6,961 nt of DNA. Source: Acidimicrobiaceae bacterium (GTDB taxonomy: Bacteria > Actinomycetota > Acidimicrobiia > Acidimicrobiales > MedAcidi-G1). The DNA lies in NCBI GenBank assembly GCA_003541675.1, contig DPMC01000286.1:1-6961 (forward strand), written 5' to 3'. The translations under genes were made by a program, and so were the position numbers. The notes under the pieces are model-generated. The model was given only the letters and a program-made list of their open reading frames with translations, had not been told where the DNA came from and did no database searches. Shown one piece after another: positions 1-6,351 of the stretch (positions are counted from its first letter, which is position 1; each line of letters opens with the position of its first letter).

Positions 1-942
1 AAGGGTCGGAAGGGCGGCCAGCGCAGCGGCGATTTCGGCGGCTACAGCGGCGTTGTGCTTCACAAGGGCCACGTTGGCCTCGAGGCTGGCACCGCGGGTG
101 GTCTGGCCGATATGCGCCAGCAGGAAGGGTGTTACGTCGCGACCGTGTACTCCGGCAGCGTCGGCTGCGGCCAGACCACCCGCGATGGCATCAGCGATGG
201 TCTGTGGGTCGGCCTCGTCGGTAACAGGGATGGGATTAGCTACCACTACTCCGCTGAGTAGACCGCAACCCCAGTGGGCGTGAAGAATGCCGGCCGTGGT
301 TGTTGGACGGTCAGAACGGACCGACACCGGTAGGTCGCCGCCCCGGGTCCAGAACTCGGGCATCACGCCGGTTTTCTGCCCGACAACTGGGACTCCGAGC
401 GTCTCCAAGGCTTCAACGGTTCGGGGCAAGTCGAGGACCGCTTTGACTCCGGCGCATACCACGGCCACCGGCGTTGTGGCTAGAGCGGTGAGGTCAGCCG
501 AAATATCCTGACCATCACCGCGGTGTACACCACCGATCCCACCCGTGGCGAACACTCGGATCCCAGCCCGGTGGGAAGCGAACATGGTGGCGGCCACTGT
601 GGTGGAACCCGTTCGACCTCCGGCCAGCAGGTATCCCAGGTCGCGAAGACTGGCCTTCTCGGCCTCCCCACTGCCAAGGCGCTCAATCTCGTCGACCGAG
701 AGGCCGACCCGGAGTGATCCGTCGATGACGGCCACAGTGGCCGGGACGGCACCTGAGGCCCGGACGTGGGCTGCGCAGTCCAGTGCTGTCTCGACGTTCT
801 GCGGAGACGGCAGGCCGTGGCTGATGATCGTGGACTCCAGGGCCACTACGGCCCGGCCGTCGGCCAAGGTCGCCGCTACCTCGTCGGCCACCACTAGATG
901 ATCGGCCGGGTGGCCGGGCGGGCGGGGTTGGGGTTGGTCCAC
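1..942 (-). CDS. psuG: Pseudouridine-5'-phosphate glycosidase PsuG, 3' end cut by window edge
   Basis: PsuG reversibly splits pseudouridine 5'-phosphate into uracil and ribose 5-phosphate in the cytoplasm. It acts after a PfkB-type kinase (PsuK) in pseudouridine breakdown. The reverse strand is open for 314 codons up to the left edge with no stop. Family motifs are plain: ALESTIISHG with Glu36, FATGGIGGVHRG, DISADL with Asp146 and Asp150, and VVCAGVKAVLDLPRT with Lys167. These match the E. coli active site (Glu31, metal-binding Asp145, Asp149 and Schiff-base Lys166) almost number for number. The last visible part (TPFLLA, then SLEANVALVKHNA) aligns with the family's C-terminus, so only a few residues are missing. 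The chosen GTG is at 942-940, with GAGGGG 12 bases upstream. An in-frame TAA lies just above it. GTG codons at 894 and 891 would give a shorter N-terminus and cannot be excluded. A kinase partner may lie beyond the left edge. Function is confident; the start is not. Confidence 0.95.
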   Translation of the reverse strand, partial: MDQPQPRPPGHPADHLVVADEVAATLADGRAVVALESTIISHGLPSPQNVETALDCAAHVRASGAVPATVAVIDGSLRVGLSVDEIERLGSGEAEKASLRDLGYLLAGGRTGSTTVAATMFASHRAGIRVFATGGIGGVHRGDGQDISADLTALATTPVAVVCAGVKAVLDLPRTVEALETLGVPVVGQKTGVMPEFWTRGGDLPVSVRSDRPTTTAGILHAHWGCGLLSGVVVANPIPVTDEADPQTIADAIAGGLAAADAAGVHGRDVTPFLLAHIGQTTRGASLEANVALVKHNAAVAAEIAAALAALPTL

Positions 943-1003
943 AGGTCCAGTGTGCCCCTCGGCACGCCTCCATTACCCCGTCGGGCCCGAAGGACACCCC
1001 CGG

Positions 1004-1009
1004 TAGACT
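1004..1009 (+). promoter_or_regulatory. Possible -10 box (TAGACT) upstream of the 111-residue gene
   Basis: TAGACT fits the loose TAnnnT pattern of actinobacterial -10 boxes and lies in the 131-base gap between divergently oriented genes. I see no convincing -35 box 16-18 bases upstream, so this is a weak prediction. If it were used, transcription would begin inside the hairpin that starts at 1012. Confidence 0.25.
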
Positions 1010-1011
1010 GG

Positions 1012-1032
1012 CCACTCCCCCGGAGTGGTTTT
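1012..1032 (+). promoter_or_regulatory. Perfect hairpin with short T run in the upstream region of the 111-residue gene
   Basis: CCACTCC (1012-1018) and GGAGTGG (1022-1028) are exact reverse complements with a CCC loop, followed by TTTT (1029-1032). The structure lies 28 bases before the Shine-Dalgarno sequence of the gene at 1074. It could be a binding site in the divergent promoter region, a leader attenuator or a weak terminator. The sequence alone does not decide. Confidence 0.4.
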
Positions 1033-1060
1033 CAGCGGCATCGCATGGGGCTCGGTTTCC

Positions 1061-1067
1061 AGGAGGT
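1061..1067 (+). promoter_or_regulatory. Strong ribosome binding site fixing the GTG start at 1074
   Basis: AGGAGGT is a near-perfect Shine-Dalgarno sequence, six bases before GTG 1074. It decides the start of the 111-residue gene. The ATG at 1045 is in another frame. Confidence 0.85.
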
Positions 1068-1073
1068 ACACCA

Positions 1074-1409
1074 GTGGCAGGCAAGAACTCCAAGAGCACG
1101 CCGGCAGCGATCGGTATCGTGAAATCCGTCGAGTTTGACGACCGCGGTGCTGTGCTGAGCTTCGGCGATTCATCCAGCACGTCGACGCTGGTGCTAGATG
1201 CCGAACCCAACGTGCGGGGTGCTGAACGCCGGCTCAAGGCATTCCACGACGTCTACACGGTGGTCGTCAAGGCCGACGCCGACGACGTGTCGGCCGAGCT
1301 GTACGGCGTGAACCACAACGGCGAGGTGAACCGGCCCGTACCGATGGCTGACGCCCTGGGCCTGTGGGAGCTGGGTGTGCCGATCCGCGTGGAGCGCGCC
1401 GCAGCCTGA
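1074..1409 (+). CDS. Small uncharacterised protein, 111 residues
   Basis: I do not recognise this family. The GTG start is supported by AGGAGGT at the right spacing, and the reading frame has the G/C-rich third positions of its neighbours, so it is very likely a real gene. The protein has a short basic, Ser/Thr-rich N-terminus (about residues 1-12). Alternating hydrophobic stretches follow, such as IGIVKSVEF (residues 13-21) and VYTVVVKAD (about 60-68), which look like beta strands. An ELYGVNHNGEVNRPVP stretch comes next, and the last part, ALGLWELGVPIRVERA, suggests a helix plus a strand. There is no signal peptide, membrane segment or obvious catalytic motif, and only soluble, cytoplasmic location can be inferred. 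It is transcribed away from psuG and followed by a strong hairpin at 1439, so it is probably monocistronic. A small fold with a binding or regulatory role is possible but unsupported. Confidence 0.8.
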   Translation: MAGKNSKSTPAAIGIVKSVEFDDRGAVLSFGDSSSTSTLVLDAEPNVRGAERRLKAFHDVYTVVVKADADDVSAELYGVNHNGEVNRPVPMADALGLWELGVPIRVERAAA

Positions 1410-1438
1410 ATCCGGCTCTCTGGAGAACGGGCGGCTAT

Positions 1439-1467
1439 CCGGCCCTTCTTGACCAGAATCGGGCCGG
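1439..1467 (+). terminator. Strong hairpin behind the 111-residue gene, possible terminator
   Basis: CCGGCCC (1439-1445) pairs with GGGCCGG (1461-1467). Inside, TTCT (1446-1449) pairs with AGAA (1455-1458) around a five-base loop, leaving a two-base bulge (1459-1460). The stem is therefore about 11 base pairs, placed 30 bases after the stop at 1409. Neither strand has a T run after it, so it is not a classical intrinsic terminator. T-poor hairpins can still terminate in high-GC actinobacteria. If the minus-strand ORF at 1510-1683 is real, the hairpin sits between two converging genes and could serve both. Confidence 0.5.
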
Positions 1468-1509
1468 TGTCTCGCCGATGGGTCTTTCGAGTTGACGGGT
1501 GAGGCTCGG

Positions 1510-1683
1510 CTAGTCCGAGAACCTGCACTCGGCGGCCACCTCGGCGGGCAGGAAGGCAGCGTTCAACGCATTGGACACGGCACCTGGATCGACAGTGGGC
1601 GCGACATCAGATCGGGCATCTGAACGGGTGCCGGCTTCGTCGGCCGGGGTATCCACCGGGGGATTGCCCGATTCGGTGACCAT
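1510..1683 (-). CDS. Possible small acidic protein, 57 residues, divergent from putA
   Basis: This reverse-strand frame (MVTESGNPPV... ending ECRFSD) has a plausible codon bias: about 40 of 56 sense codons end in G or C. The region upstream of ATG 1683 in the same frame looks non-coding. The N-terminal half is Pro/Asp/Thr-rich and probably disordered. The C-terminal half (about residues 32-57) has a helix-like stretch, NALNAAFLPAEVAAECRF. I do not recognise it. There is no Shine-Dalgarno sequence before 1683. A TATACG box on the same strand at 1702-1697 would allow a nearly leaderless transcript, but it overlaps the putA promoter. A 75-residue version from ATG 1737 is also open, but it would begin inside the putA start region. 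It could be a chance ORF in GC-rich DNA. Confidence 0.35.
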   Translation of the reverse strand: MVTESGNPPVDTPADEAGTRSDARSDVAPTVDPGAVSNALNAAFLPAEVAAECRFSD

Positions 1684-1703
1684 TGGGGAGCGGATCGTAT
1701 AAG
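1676..1703 (+). promoter_or_regulatory. Candidate sigma-70-type promoter of putA
   Basis: GTGACC (1676-1681; 4 of 6 matches to TTGACA) and TATAAG (1698-1703; 5 of 6 to TATAAT) are separated by 16 bases. The expected start of transcription is near 1710, which leaves a leader of about 26 bases before putA. This is the best promoter-like pair I found in the window. On the opposite strand the same bases include TATACG, so a divergent promoter may overlap it. Confidence 0.55.
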
Positions 1704-1723
1704 ACCACCGACGCTGGTTTCCC

Positions 1724-1728
1724 GAGGA
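1724..1728 (+). promoter_or_regulatory. Ribosome binding site supporting the putA start at 1736
   Basis: GAGGA lies seven bases before ATG 1736 and selects it. The ATG at 1729 is out of frame. The start codon overlaps the 8-base palindrome TGACGTCA (1730-1737), which may be coincidental. Confidence 0.6.
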
Positions 1729-1735
1729 TGACGTC

Positions 1736-4700
1736 ATGCAGATGGCCCCGAGTTCCTCTCCTGTGCTCCCTTACGACGGGTCGACCCCGGATCGGGAGAC
1801 GGCGGGCCTGCGGGCCGTGCCCCCGTCCGGCCGTGCCCGGACCGATCCCGAGTCGCTCGCCGAGGATGCAGTGGCCGTGGTGGCCCGCTGGTTGACCGCG
1901 GCCCACGCGGACGAGCAACCTGCCGAGGCCCGTCTTTCCGACCGGATGCAGGGCATCATCGAGGACCCGTTCGGAGTGGGATTCACCATGCGGTTCGTGG
2001 ACCGGGTGGCCCGACACCGCGACGACGCGCTGGCCGCCGAACAGCTGGCCGCCCTGGTCGACGACGGCGACTTGCCGGATTTCCTGAGCCGTGTTGATCG
2101 GCTGCTCTTGCGGGCCGGCGCCCGCCTTGCCCCAGTGCTGCCGCGAATCGTGATGCCTCTGGCCCGTCGACGCCTTCGCCAACTGGTCGGCCACATGGTG
2201 GTCGACGCGGCGCCCGGCCCAGTCCACGAGCACCTGGTCGAGCGGCGGTCCGAGGGCTACGCCATGAACGTCAACCTGCTGGGCGAAGCTGTCCTCGGAG
2301 ACGACGAGGCGACCCGACGGTTCAATAAGACACTTGCCCTCATCGAAGACCCCGAGGTCGACTACGTCTCGGTCAAGGTCTCGGCCATTGTCAGCCAGAT
2401 CAACATGTGGGCGTTCGATGACACGCTGGCCCGAATTGAGGAACGCCTCCGGGTGCTGTACCAGCGTGCAGCGGTGGCCCCCACGCCGTCGGGGAGGCCT
2501 ACCTTCGTGAACCTCGATATGGAGGAGCACCGTGACCTCGAGCTGACCATCCGGGCGTTCACCGACCTGCTCGACGAGCCCGAACTTCGGCACCTCGATG
2601 CGGGGATCGTGCTGCAGGCCTACCTGCCCGACGCCTTCGGTGCGCTCAAGCGGATCAGCTCCTGGGCCTCGGCCCGCCACGACACTAGGGGTGGCGAGGT
2701 GAAGGTGCGGCTCGTCAAGGGTGCCAACCTGGCCATGGAGCGAGTTGATGCCGCCGTGCACGGCTGGGTCCAGACGCCGTACGAGACCAAGGCCGAGGTC
2801 GATGCCAACTACAAGCGATGTGTCGACTGGGCGCTTCGACCCGTCCATGCCCGGGCGGTGCGAATCGGGCTCGCCAGCCACAACCTGTTCGACGTGGCGT
2901 GGGCCCACCTGCTCGCCGAGAGCCGGGGCGTCGCCGATCGGGTGGAGTTCGAGATGCTTCAGGGGATGGCCCCCGCCCAGGCCAGGACGGTCCGCGACGA
3001 GGTCGGTGGACTGCTGCTGTACACGCCCATTGTCGGGCGCGACGACTTCGACGTGGCGGTGGCGTACCTGTTCCGTCGCCTGGAGGAGAACGCGGCGGAC
3101 GAGAACTTCCTGCGTCACCTATTCACTCTTCGACCGGGGACCCCCGAGTTCGCCGAACAGGCTGACGGGTTCCGCCGGGGGGTAGCCGATCGGTGGGAAG
3201 TTGGCGACCTGCCTCGCCGGGAGGCCTCTCGCCGTGAAATACCCACCCGTACGGGGCGGGCGACCAACGACGGTGCCTTCAGGAATCAACCGGACACTGA
3301 TCCGACGCTGCCCTCGGTGCGAAGACGCATCGACGCGGTGGCCGGGCAGACCTTCCGGCCAACGGCGACTCCGATGACCGTGACGGTCGACGGACCTGAC
3401 GGCATCGACGCTGTGCTGGTCGCCGCCCGGGCCGCGCAGTCCGAGTGGGCGGCCCTGGGCGGCGTCGGCCGACGTGCCGTGTTGCAGCGGGTGGCCGACG
3501 AGCTCCTCGTTCGTCACGACGAGCTGCTGGTGGCCATGGCCCATGAGGCGTCCAAGACCTTCGACGAGTCCGCACCGGAGATCGCCGAGGCGGTTGATTT
3601 CGCCCGTTGGTACGCCGAGCGGGCGCCCGAACTAGAGCGGATCGACGGCGCTCGGTTCAGCCCGTTGGGCGTGGTGGCCGTCATCCCACCGTGGAACTTC
3701 CCGGTGGCCATTCCGGCGGGCGGGACGCTGGCCGCGCTGGCCGCCGGCAACGCCGTGGTATTCAAGCCAGCGCCGGAAACGCCCCGGTGTGCGGAGATCG
3801 TGGCCGAGGCGTGCTGGGCGGCCGGTGTGCCGACCGACGTTTTGCGGTTTGTCCGGACGCCGGACGACGAGGTGGGCCGTCACCTGGTTACCACCGCCGA
3901 CGGGGTGATCCTGACCGGCGGCTACGAGACGGCCGACCTGTTCCGCTGCTGGGACCCGAACCTCCGGCTGTTCGCCGAGACCAGCGGCAAGAACGCCCTG
4001 GTGGTCACGCCGCAGGCCGATCTGGACCTGGCGGCCGCCGACCTGGTGGCCTCGGCGTTCGGTCACCAAGGACAGAAGTGCTCGGCGGCCAGCTTGGGAA
4101 TCCTGGTCGGGTCGGTAGCCGGCGACGAACGCTTCCTTCGCCAGGTGGTGGACGCGGCTCGCTCGCTGCGACCGGGGCCGGCGCATGATCCGGCCACCGT
4201 TCTGGCTCCGCTCGTCGGAGCTCCGACCGGCAAGTTGCTAGACGCGCTGACTGTGCTGGCCCCCGGCGAGGAGTGGTTGCTGGAGCCCCGCTGTCTGGAC
4301 CCGTTGCCTGGAGGTGAGTGGGGTCGGCACTGGACGCCGGGCATCAAGGTTGGTGTGCGCCCGGACTCGTCGTTCCACCGGACGGAGGTCTTCGGGCCAG
4401 TTCTCGGCCTGATTGCAGTGGCCGACTTGGACGAGGCCCTCGAGGTTCAGAACGCGGTGGACTATGGGTTGACCGGCGGGATCCACTCCCTAGACCCCGC
4501 CGAGATCGACTGCTGGTTGGACGCCGTCGAGGTGGGTAACGCCTACGTCAACCGGGGGATCACTGGCGCCATTGTGCAGCGTCAGCCGTTCGGGGGCTGG
4601 AAGCGGTCGTCGGTCGGAACCGGCGCGAAGGCCGGTGGGCCCGACTACCTGCTGCAGTTGGGCACCTGGGAGTCGACGGGCGGTCTCGACGAGGTGGACG

Positions 4701-5173
4701 CCGCCGATGTTGAGACATCCGACGGCGAATGGTGGGAGACCCACTACGGCACGGATCAGGATCAGGCTGGATTGTTCTGTGAGGCGAACGTTCACCGGTA
4801 TCGGCCCCATCCCGACCTGATTATCCGGATCGGCCCCGGAGGGACGCCTGCCGAGGTCGACCGGGTGCTGGCAGCCGCGGCTCGTTGTGGAGTGGTTCCC
4901 CGGGTGAGTCGGGCTTGCGATGAGGACGACGCGTCGTTCGTCAGGTCCATGTCGGCTCATCGGTTCGGCCGAATCCGAGCAGTGGGCTTCGTGTCCGAGA
5001 CGGTGCGTCGGGCCGCGGTGACCGCCGAGGTCGACGTGGTTGATGAGACGGTCACGTCCAGCGGTCGTCTGGAGCTTCGACACCACCTACGGGAGCAGTC
5101 GGTAAGCCGGACCCTGCACCGGTTCGGCAACCTAGTGGCCTCCAGTCACACGACGGAAACAGTGGTAGAATAA
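1736..5173 (+). CDS. putA: Bifunctional proline dehydrogenase / L-glutamate gamma-semialdehyde (P5C) dehydrogenase PutA
   Basis: PutA oxidises L-proline to P5C with FAD, passing electrons to the quinone pool, then oxidises the hydrolysed product to glutamate with NAD+. The helical N-terminal part (about residues 67-158) leads into the proline dehydrogenase barrel (about 160-460). It carries NLDMEEH (Asp261, Glu263), VRLVKG with Lys328 (equivalent to E. coli Lys329), EMLQGM (406-411), and Tyr444 with Arg447-Arg448 for substrate carboxylate binding. The aldehyde dehydrogenase domain spans about 525-975. It has PWNFP (652-656), Glu748 in AETSGKN, nucleophile Cys782 in GQKCS, EVFGPVL (884-890) and QPFGGWKRSS (from 950). 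The Glu-Cys spacing of 34 is normal. About 170 further residues end in a conserved-looking LREQSVSRTLHRFG stretch near 1118. This fits PutAs with a C-terminal ALDH-like domain (type B). No ribbon-helix-helix domain is present, so it should not repress its own gene. All active-site motifs are intact. Confidence 0.97.
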   Translation: MQMAPSSSPVLPYDGSTPDRETAGLRAVPPSGRARTDPESLAEDAVAVVARWLTAAHADEQPAEARLSDRMQGIIEDPFGVGFTMRFVDRVARHRDDALAAEQLAALVDDGDLPDFLSRVDRLLLRAGARLAPVLPRIVMPLARRRLRQLVGHMVVDAAPGPVHEHLVERRSEGYAMNVNLLGEAVLGDDEATRRFNKTLALIEDPEVDYVSVKVSAIVSQINMWAFDDTLARIEERLRVLYQRAAVAPTPSGRPTFVNLDMEEHRDLELTIRAFTDLLDEPELRHLDAGIVLQAYLPDAFGALKRISSWASARHDTRGGEVKVRLVKGANLAMERVDAAVHGWVQTPYETKAEVDANYKRCVDWALRPVHARAVRIGLASHNLFDVAWAHLLAESRGVADRVEFEMLQGMAPAQARTVRDEVGGLLLYTPIVGRDDFDVAVAYLFRRLEENAADENFLRHLFTLRPGTPEFAEQADGFRRGVADRWEVGDLPRREASRREIPTRTGRATNDGAFRNQPDTDPTLPSVRRRIDAVAGQTFRPTATPMTVTVDGPDGIDAVLVAARAAQSEWAALGGVGRRAVLQRVADELLVRHDELLVAMAHEASKTFDESAPEIAEAVDFARWYAERAPELERIDGARFSPLGVVAVIPPWNFPVAIPAGGTLAALAAGNAVVFKPAPETPRCAEIVAEACWAAGVPTDVLRFVRTPDDEVGRHLVTTADGVILTGGYETADLFRCWDPNLRLFAETSGKNALVVTPQADLDLAAADLVASAFGHQGQKCSAASLGILVGSVAGDERFLRQVVDAARSLRPGPAHDPATVLAPLVGAPTGKLLDALTVLAPGEEWLLEPRCLDPLPGGEWGRHWTPGIKVGVRPDSSFHRTEVFGPVLGLIAVADLDEALEVQNAVDYGLTGGIHSLDPAEIDCWLDAVEVGNAYVNRGITGAIVQRQPFGGWKRSSVGTGAKAGGPDYLLQLGTWESTGGLDEVDAADVETSDGEWWETHYGTDQDQAGLFCEANVHRYRPHPDLIIRIGPGGTPAEVDRVLAAAARCGVVPRVSRACDEDDASFVRSMSAHRFGRIRAVGFVSETVRRAAVTAEVDVVDETVTSSGRLELRHHLREQSVSRTLHRFGNLVASSHTTETVVE

Positions 5174-5174
5174 A

Positions 5175-5194
5175 TTGTTAACAACGAAATTCGT
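5175..5194 (+). promoter_or_regulatory. AT-rich double palindrome between putA and the C45 gene
   Basis: TTGTTAACAA (5175-5184) is a perfect 10-base palindrome. It abuts ACGAAATTCGT (5184-5194), a second palindrome around a central A. This AT-rich patch starts two bases after the putA stop and contrasts sharply with the surrounding GC-rich DNA. It looks like an operator or promoter core. Possible boxes are TTGTTA (5175-5180) and TATGAG (5199-5204) with an 18-base spacer. If that promoter is used, transcription starts after ATG 5200 and ATG 5209, which would favour translation from ATG 5260. Confidence 0.4.
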
Positions 5195-5199
5195 CGCCT

Positions 5200-6351
5200 A
5201 TGAGAATAATGGCGACGGAATCCCTTGCATCCAGCAAGGGGTTGAGCCAGACTGACGAAATGAGACGACCTCCCCTGCGGATCCTGGATCTGGCCGGAAG
5301 CCACGAGGCCATGGGCCACGCCCACGGAATGGCCCACGCAGATGAGATCCGGGCCTACGCCGATGAACGGGTCCGCCTCGCTGGATCGAGTTTCTGGGCG
5401 GGCGGCGAGATCGACCGGACCGAGGTGCTCGACATCGCCCGATCGTGCCTGCCGGCCCACGAGGCGCACTCGGTAGATCTGTATTCCGAACTGTGTGGCC
5501 TGGCCGACGGCGCCGGCATCACGCCCGAGGAGGCTGTGGTGGCTGGCGGATTCACCGACTTCGTCGACACCGTGCGATCGGTGGTCGGAGGGAGGCATCC
5601 CCTGGAGGTCCAGGAGGATGACTGCACAGCGTTCATCGTCCCCGATGCACGGTGTGACGGGCAGGGGTTCTACGGCCAGACGTGGGATATGCACGACACG
5701 GCCACCCCCTACGTGGTCCTGCTGCGGATCCGGCCCGATGACAGCCCGGCCGCCCTGGTGTTCACCACCACGGGATGCCTGGGCCAACTGGGCATGAACG
5801 AGGCCGGCGTGTGCGTGGGTATTAACAACCTGGTGGCCACCGACGGCTGCCGGGGCGTCATGTGGACGTCGGTGGTGCGTGATGCCCTCACCTGCGACTC
5901 GGCGGCGGCTGCCCGCGACGCCATCCTCGACGCTGACCTCGCCGGTGCCCACAGCTTCCTGACGTTCGACGCCAGCGGCGACGGCCACATGATCGAGGCC
6001 TTCCCCACGGCCCGGCCTACCGAGGCGTTGGCCGACAACGCCCAGGTCCATACCAACCACGCCATCTGGGACGAGGCGCTGGCCCGGCAGGCACCCAAGC
6101 AGGATGGCCTGATGGCCAGCTCGACTCGTCGGCGCGATCGGGCCGTCGAACTGTTGGACCGCGACGGCATCGGCGTCGAGGATCTGATGGCCGTGACCCG
6201 TGACGACGAGGCCATCTGCCAGGTGTCGGTCGAACCGACCCACATCGAGTCCAGCGGTGCGGCGATCATGCGTCCCGCCACGCTGGACTTCTGGGCCGTC
6301 TGGGGCTTGCCCAGTCAGAACGAGTACGTCCACGTGCCTTTTCCTGCATGA
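5200..6351 (+). CDS. C45-family (penicillin acyltransferase-like) Ntn acyltransferase/hydrolase
   Basis: The family comprises N-terminal-nucleophile enzymes that cleave or transfer acyl groups on linear amides. A precursor cuts itself so that Cys becomes the new N-terminus. The substrate of this member is unknown. Visible marks, numbered from ATG 5200, are an early LAGSHEAMGHAHGMAHADEI helix (about 31-50), EDDCTAF with predicted nucleophile Cys142, GQTWDMH (160-165), NEAGVCVGINNL (from 200), HTNH (284-287) and MASSTRRRDRAVELL. Together they span the full family domain in 383 residues. No signal peptide is seen, so it is probably cytoplasmic. The start is unresolved. ATGs at 5200, 5209 and 5260 are in frame and none has a clear ribosome binding site. 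The first 20 residues use codons rare here (AGA, ATA) and lack family similarity, so 5260 (363 residues) is a strong alternative. The gene follows putA by 26 bases and overlaps the next gene by four. The Penicillium enzyme is a distant comparison; penicillin chemistry is not implied. Confidence 0.88.
   Translation: MRIMATESLASSKGLSQTDEMRRPPLRILDLAGSHEAMGHAHGMAHADEIRAYADERVRLAGSSFWAGGEIDRTEVLDIARSCLPAHEAHSVDLYSELCGLADGAGITPEEAVVAGGFTDFVDTVRSVVGGRHPLEVQEDDCTAFIVPDARCDGQGFYGQTWDMHDTATPYVVLLRIRPDDSPAALVFTTTGCLGQLGMNEAGVCVGINNLVATDGCRGVMWTSVVRDALTCDSAAAARDAILDADLAGAHSFLTFDASGDGHMIEAFPTARPTEALADNAQVHTNHAIWDEALARQAPKQDGLMASSTRRRDRAVELLDRDGIGVEDLMAVTRDDEAICQVSVEPTHIESSGAAIMRPATLDFWAVWGLPSQNEYVHVPFPA

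Noticed and set aside
545..901. 118-codon plus-strand frame opposite psuG
   Set aside because: It is the shadow of the psuG coding frame; Ala/Arg/Ser/Thr-rich with no family features.
683..1237. 184-codon minus-strand frame across the psuG start and the 111-residue gene
   Set aside because: It overlaps two better-supported genes in other frames, and its product is Pro/Arg/Gly-rich without motifs.
1607..3118. 503-codon open frame on the minus strand across the 5' half of putA
   Set aside because: It lies opposite fully motif-supported putA. Its His/Gly/Val/Gln-rich composition is what antisense frames of GC-rich genes give, and no domain is recognisable.
3965..3995. AETSGKN instead of the textbook ETGGK around the catalytic Glu of the P5C dehydrogenase domain
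   Set aside because: The Glu is kept at the normal 34-residue distance from Cys782. I recall this variant as usual in long actinobacterial PutAs, so it is not a defect.
5040..5075. Possible terminator or recombination site near the end of putA
   Set aside because: No hairpin with adequate stem and no T run was found near the putA stop; the following palindromes look like binding sites rather than a terminator.
5280..5345. Repetitive GGCCACGCCCACGG / GGCCCACGC stretch in the C45 gene, possible metal-binding His cluster
   Set aside because: It encodes the family's normal first helix (GHAHGMAHADEI). The His residues are not arranged as a known metal site and the DNA similarity follows from codon repetition.
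5146..6333. 395-codon open frame on the minus strand opposite the C45 gene
   Set aside because: The sense strand encodes a clear C45 protein with catalytic motifs. The antisense product is low in recognisable features and arises from GC-rich codon bias.
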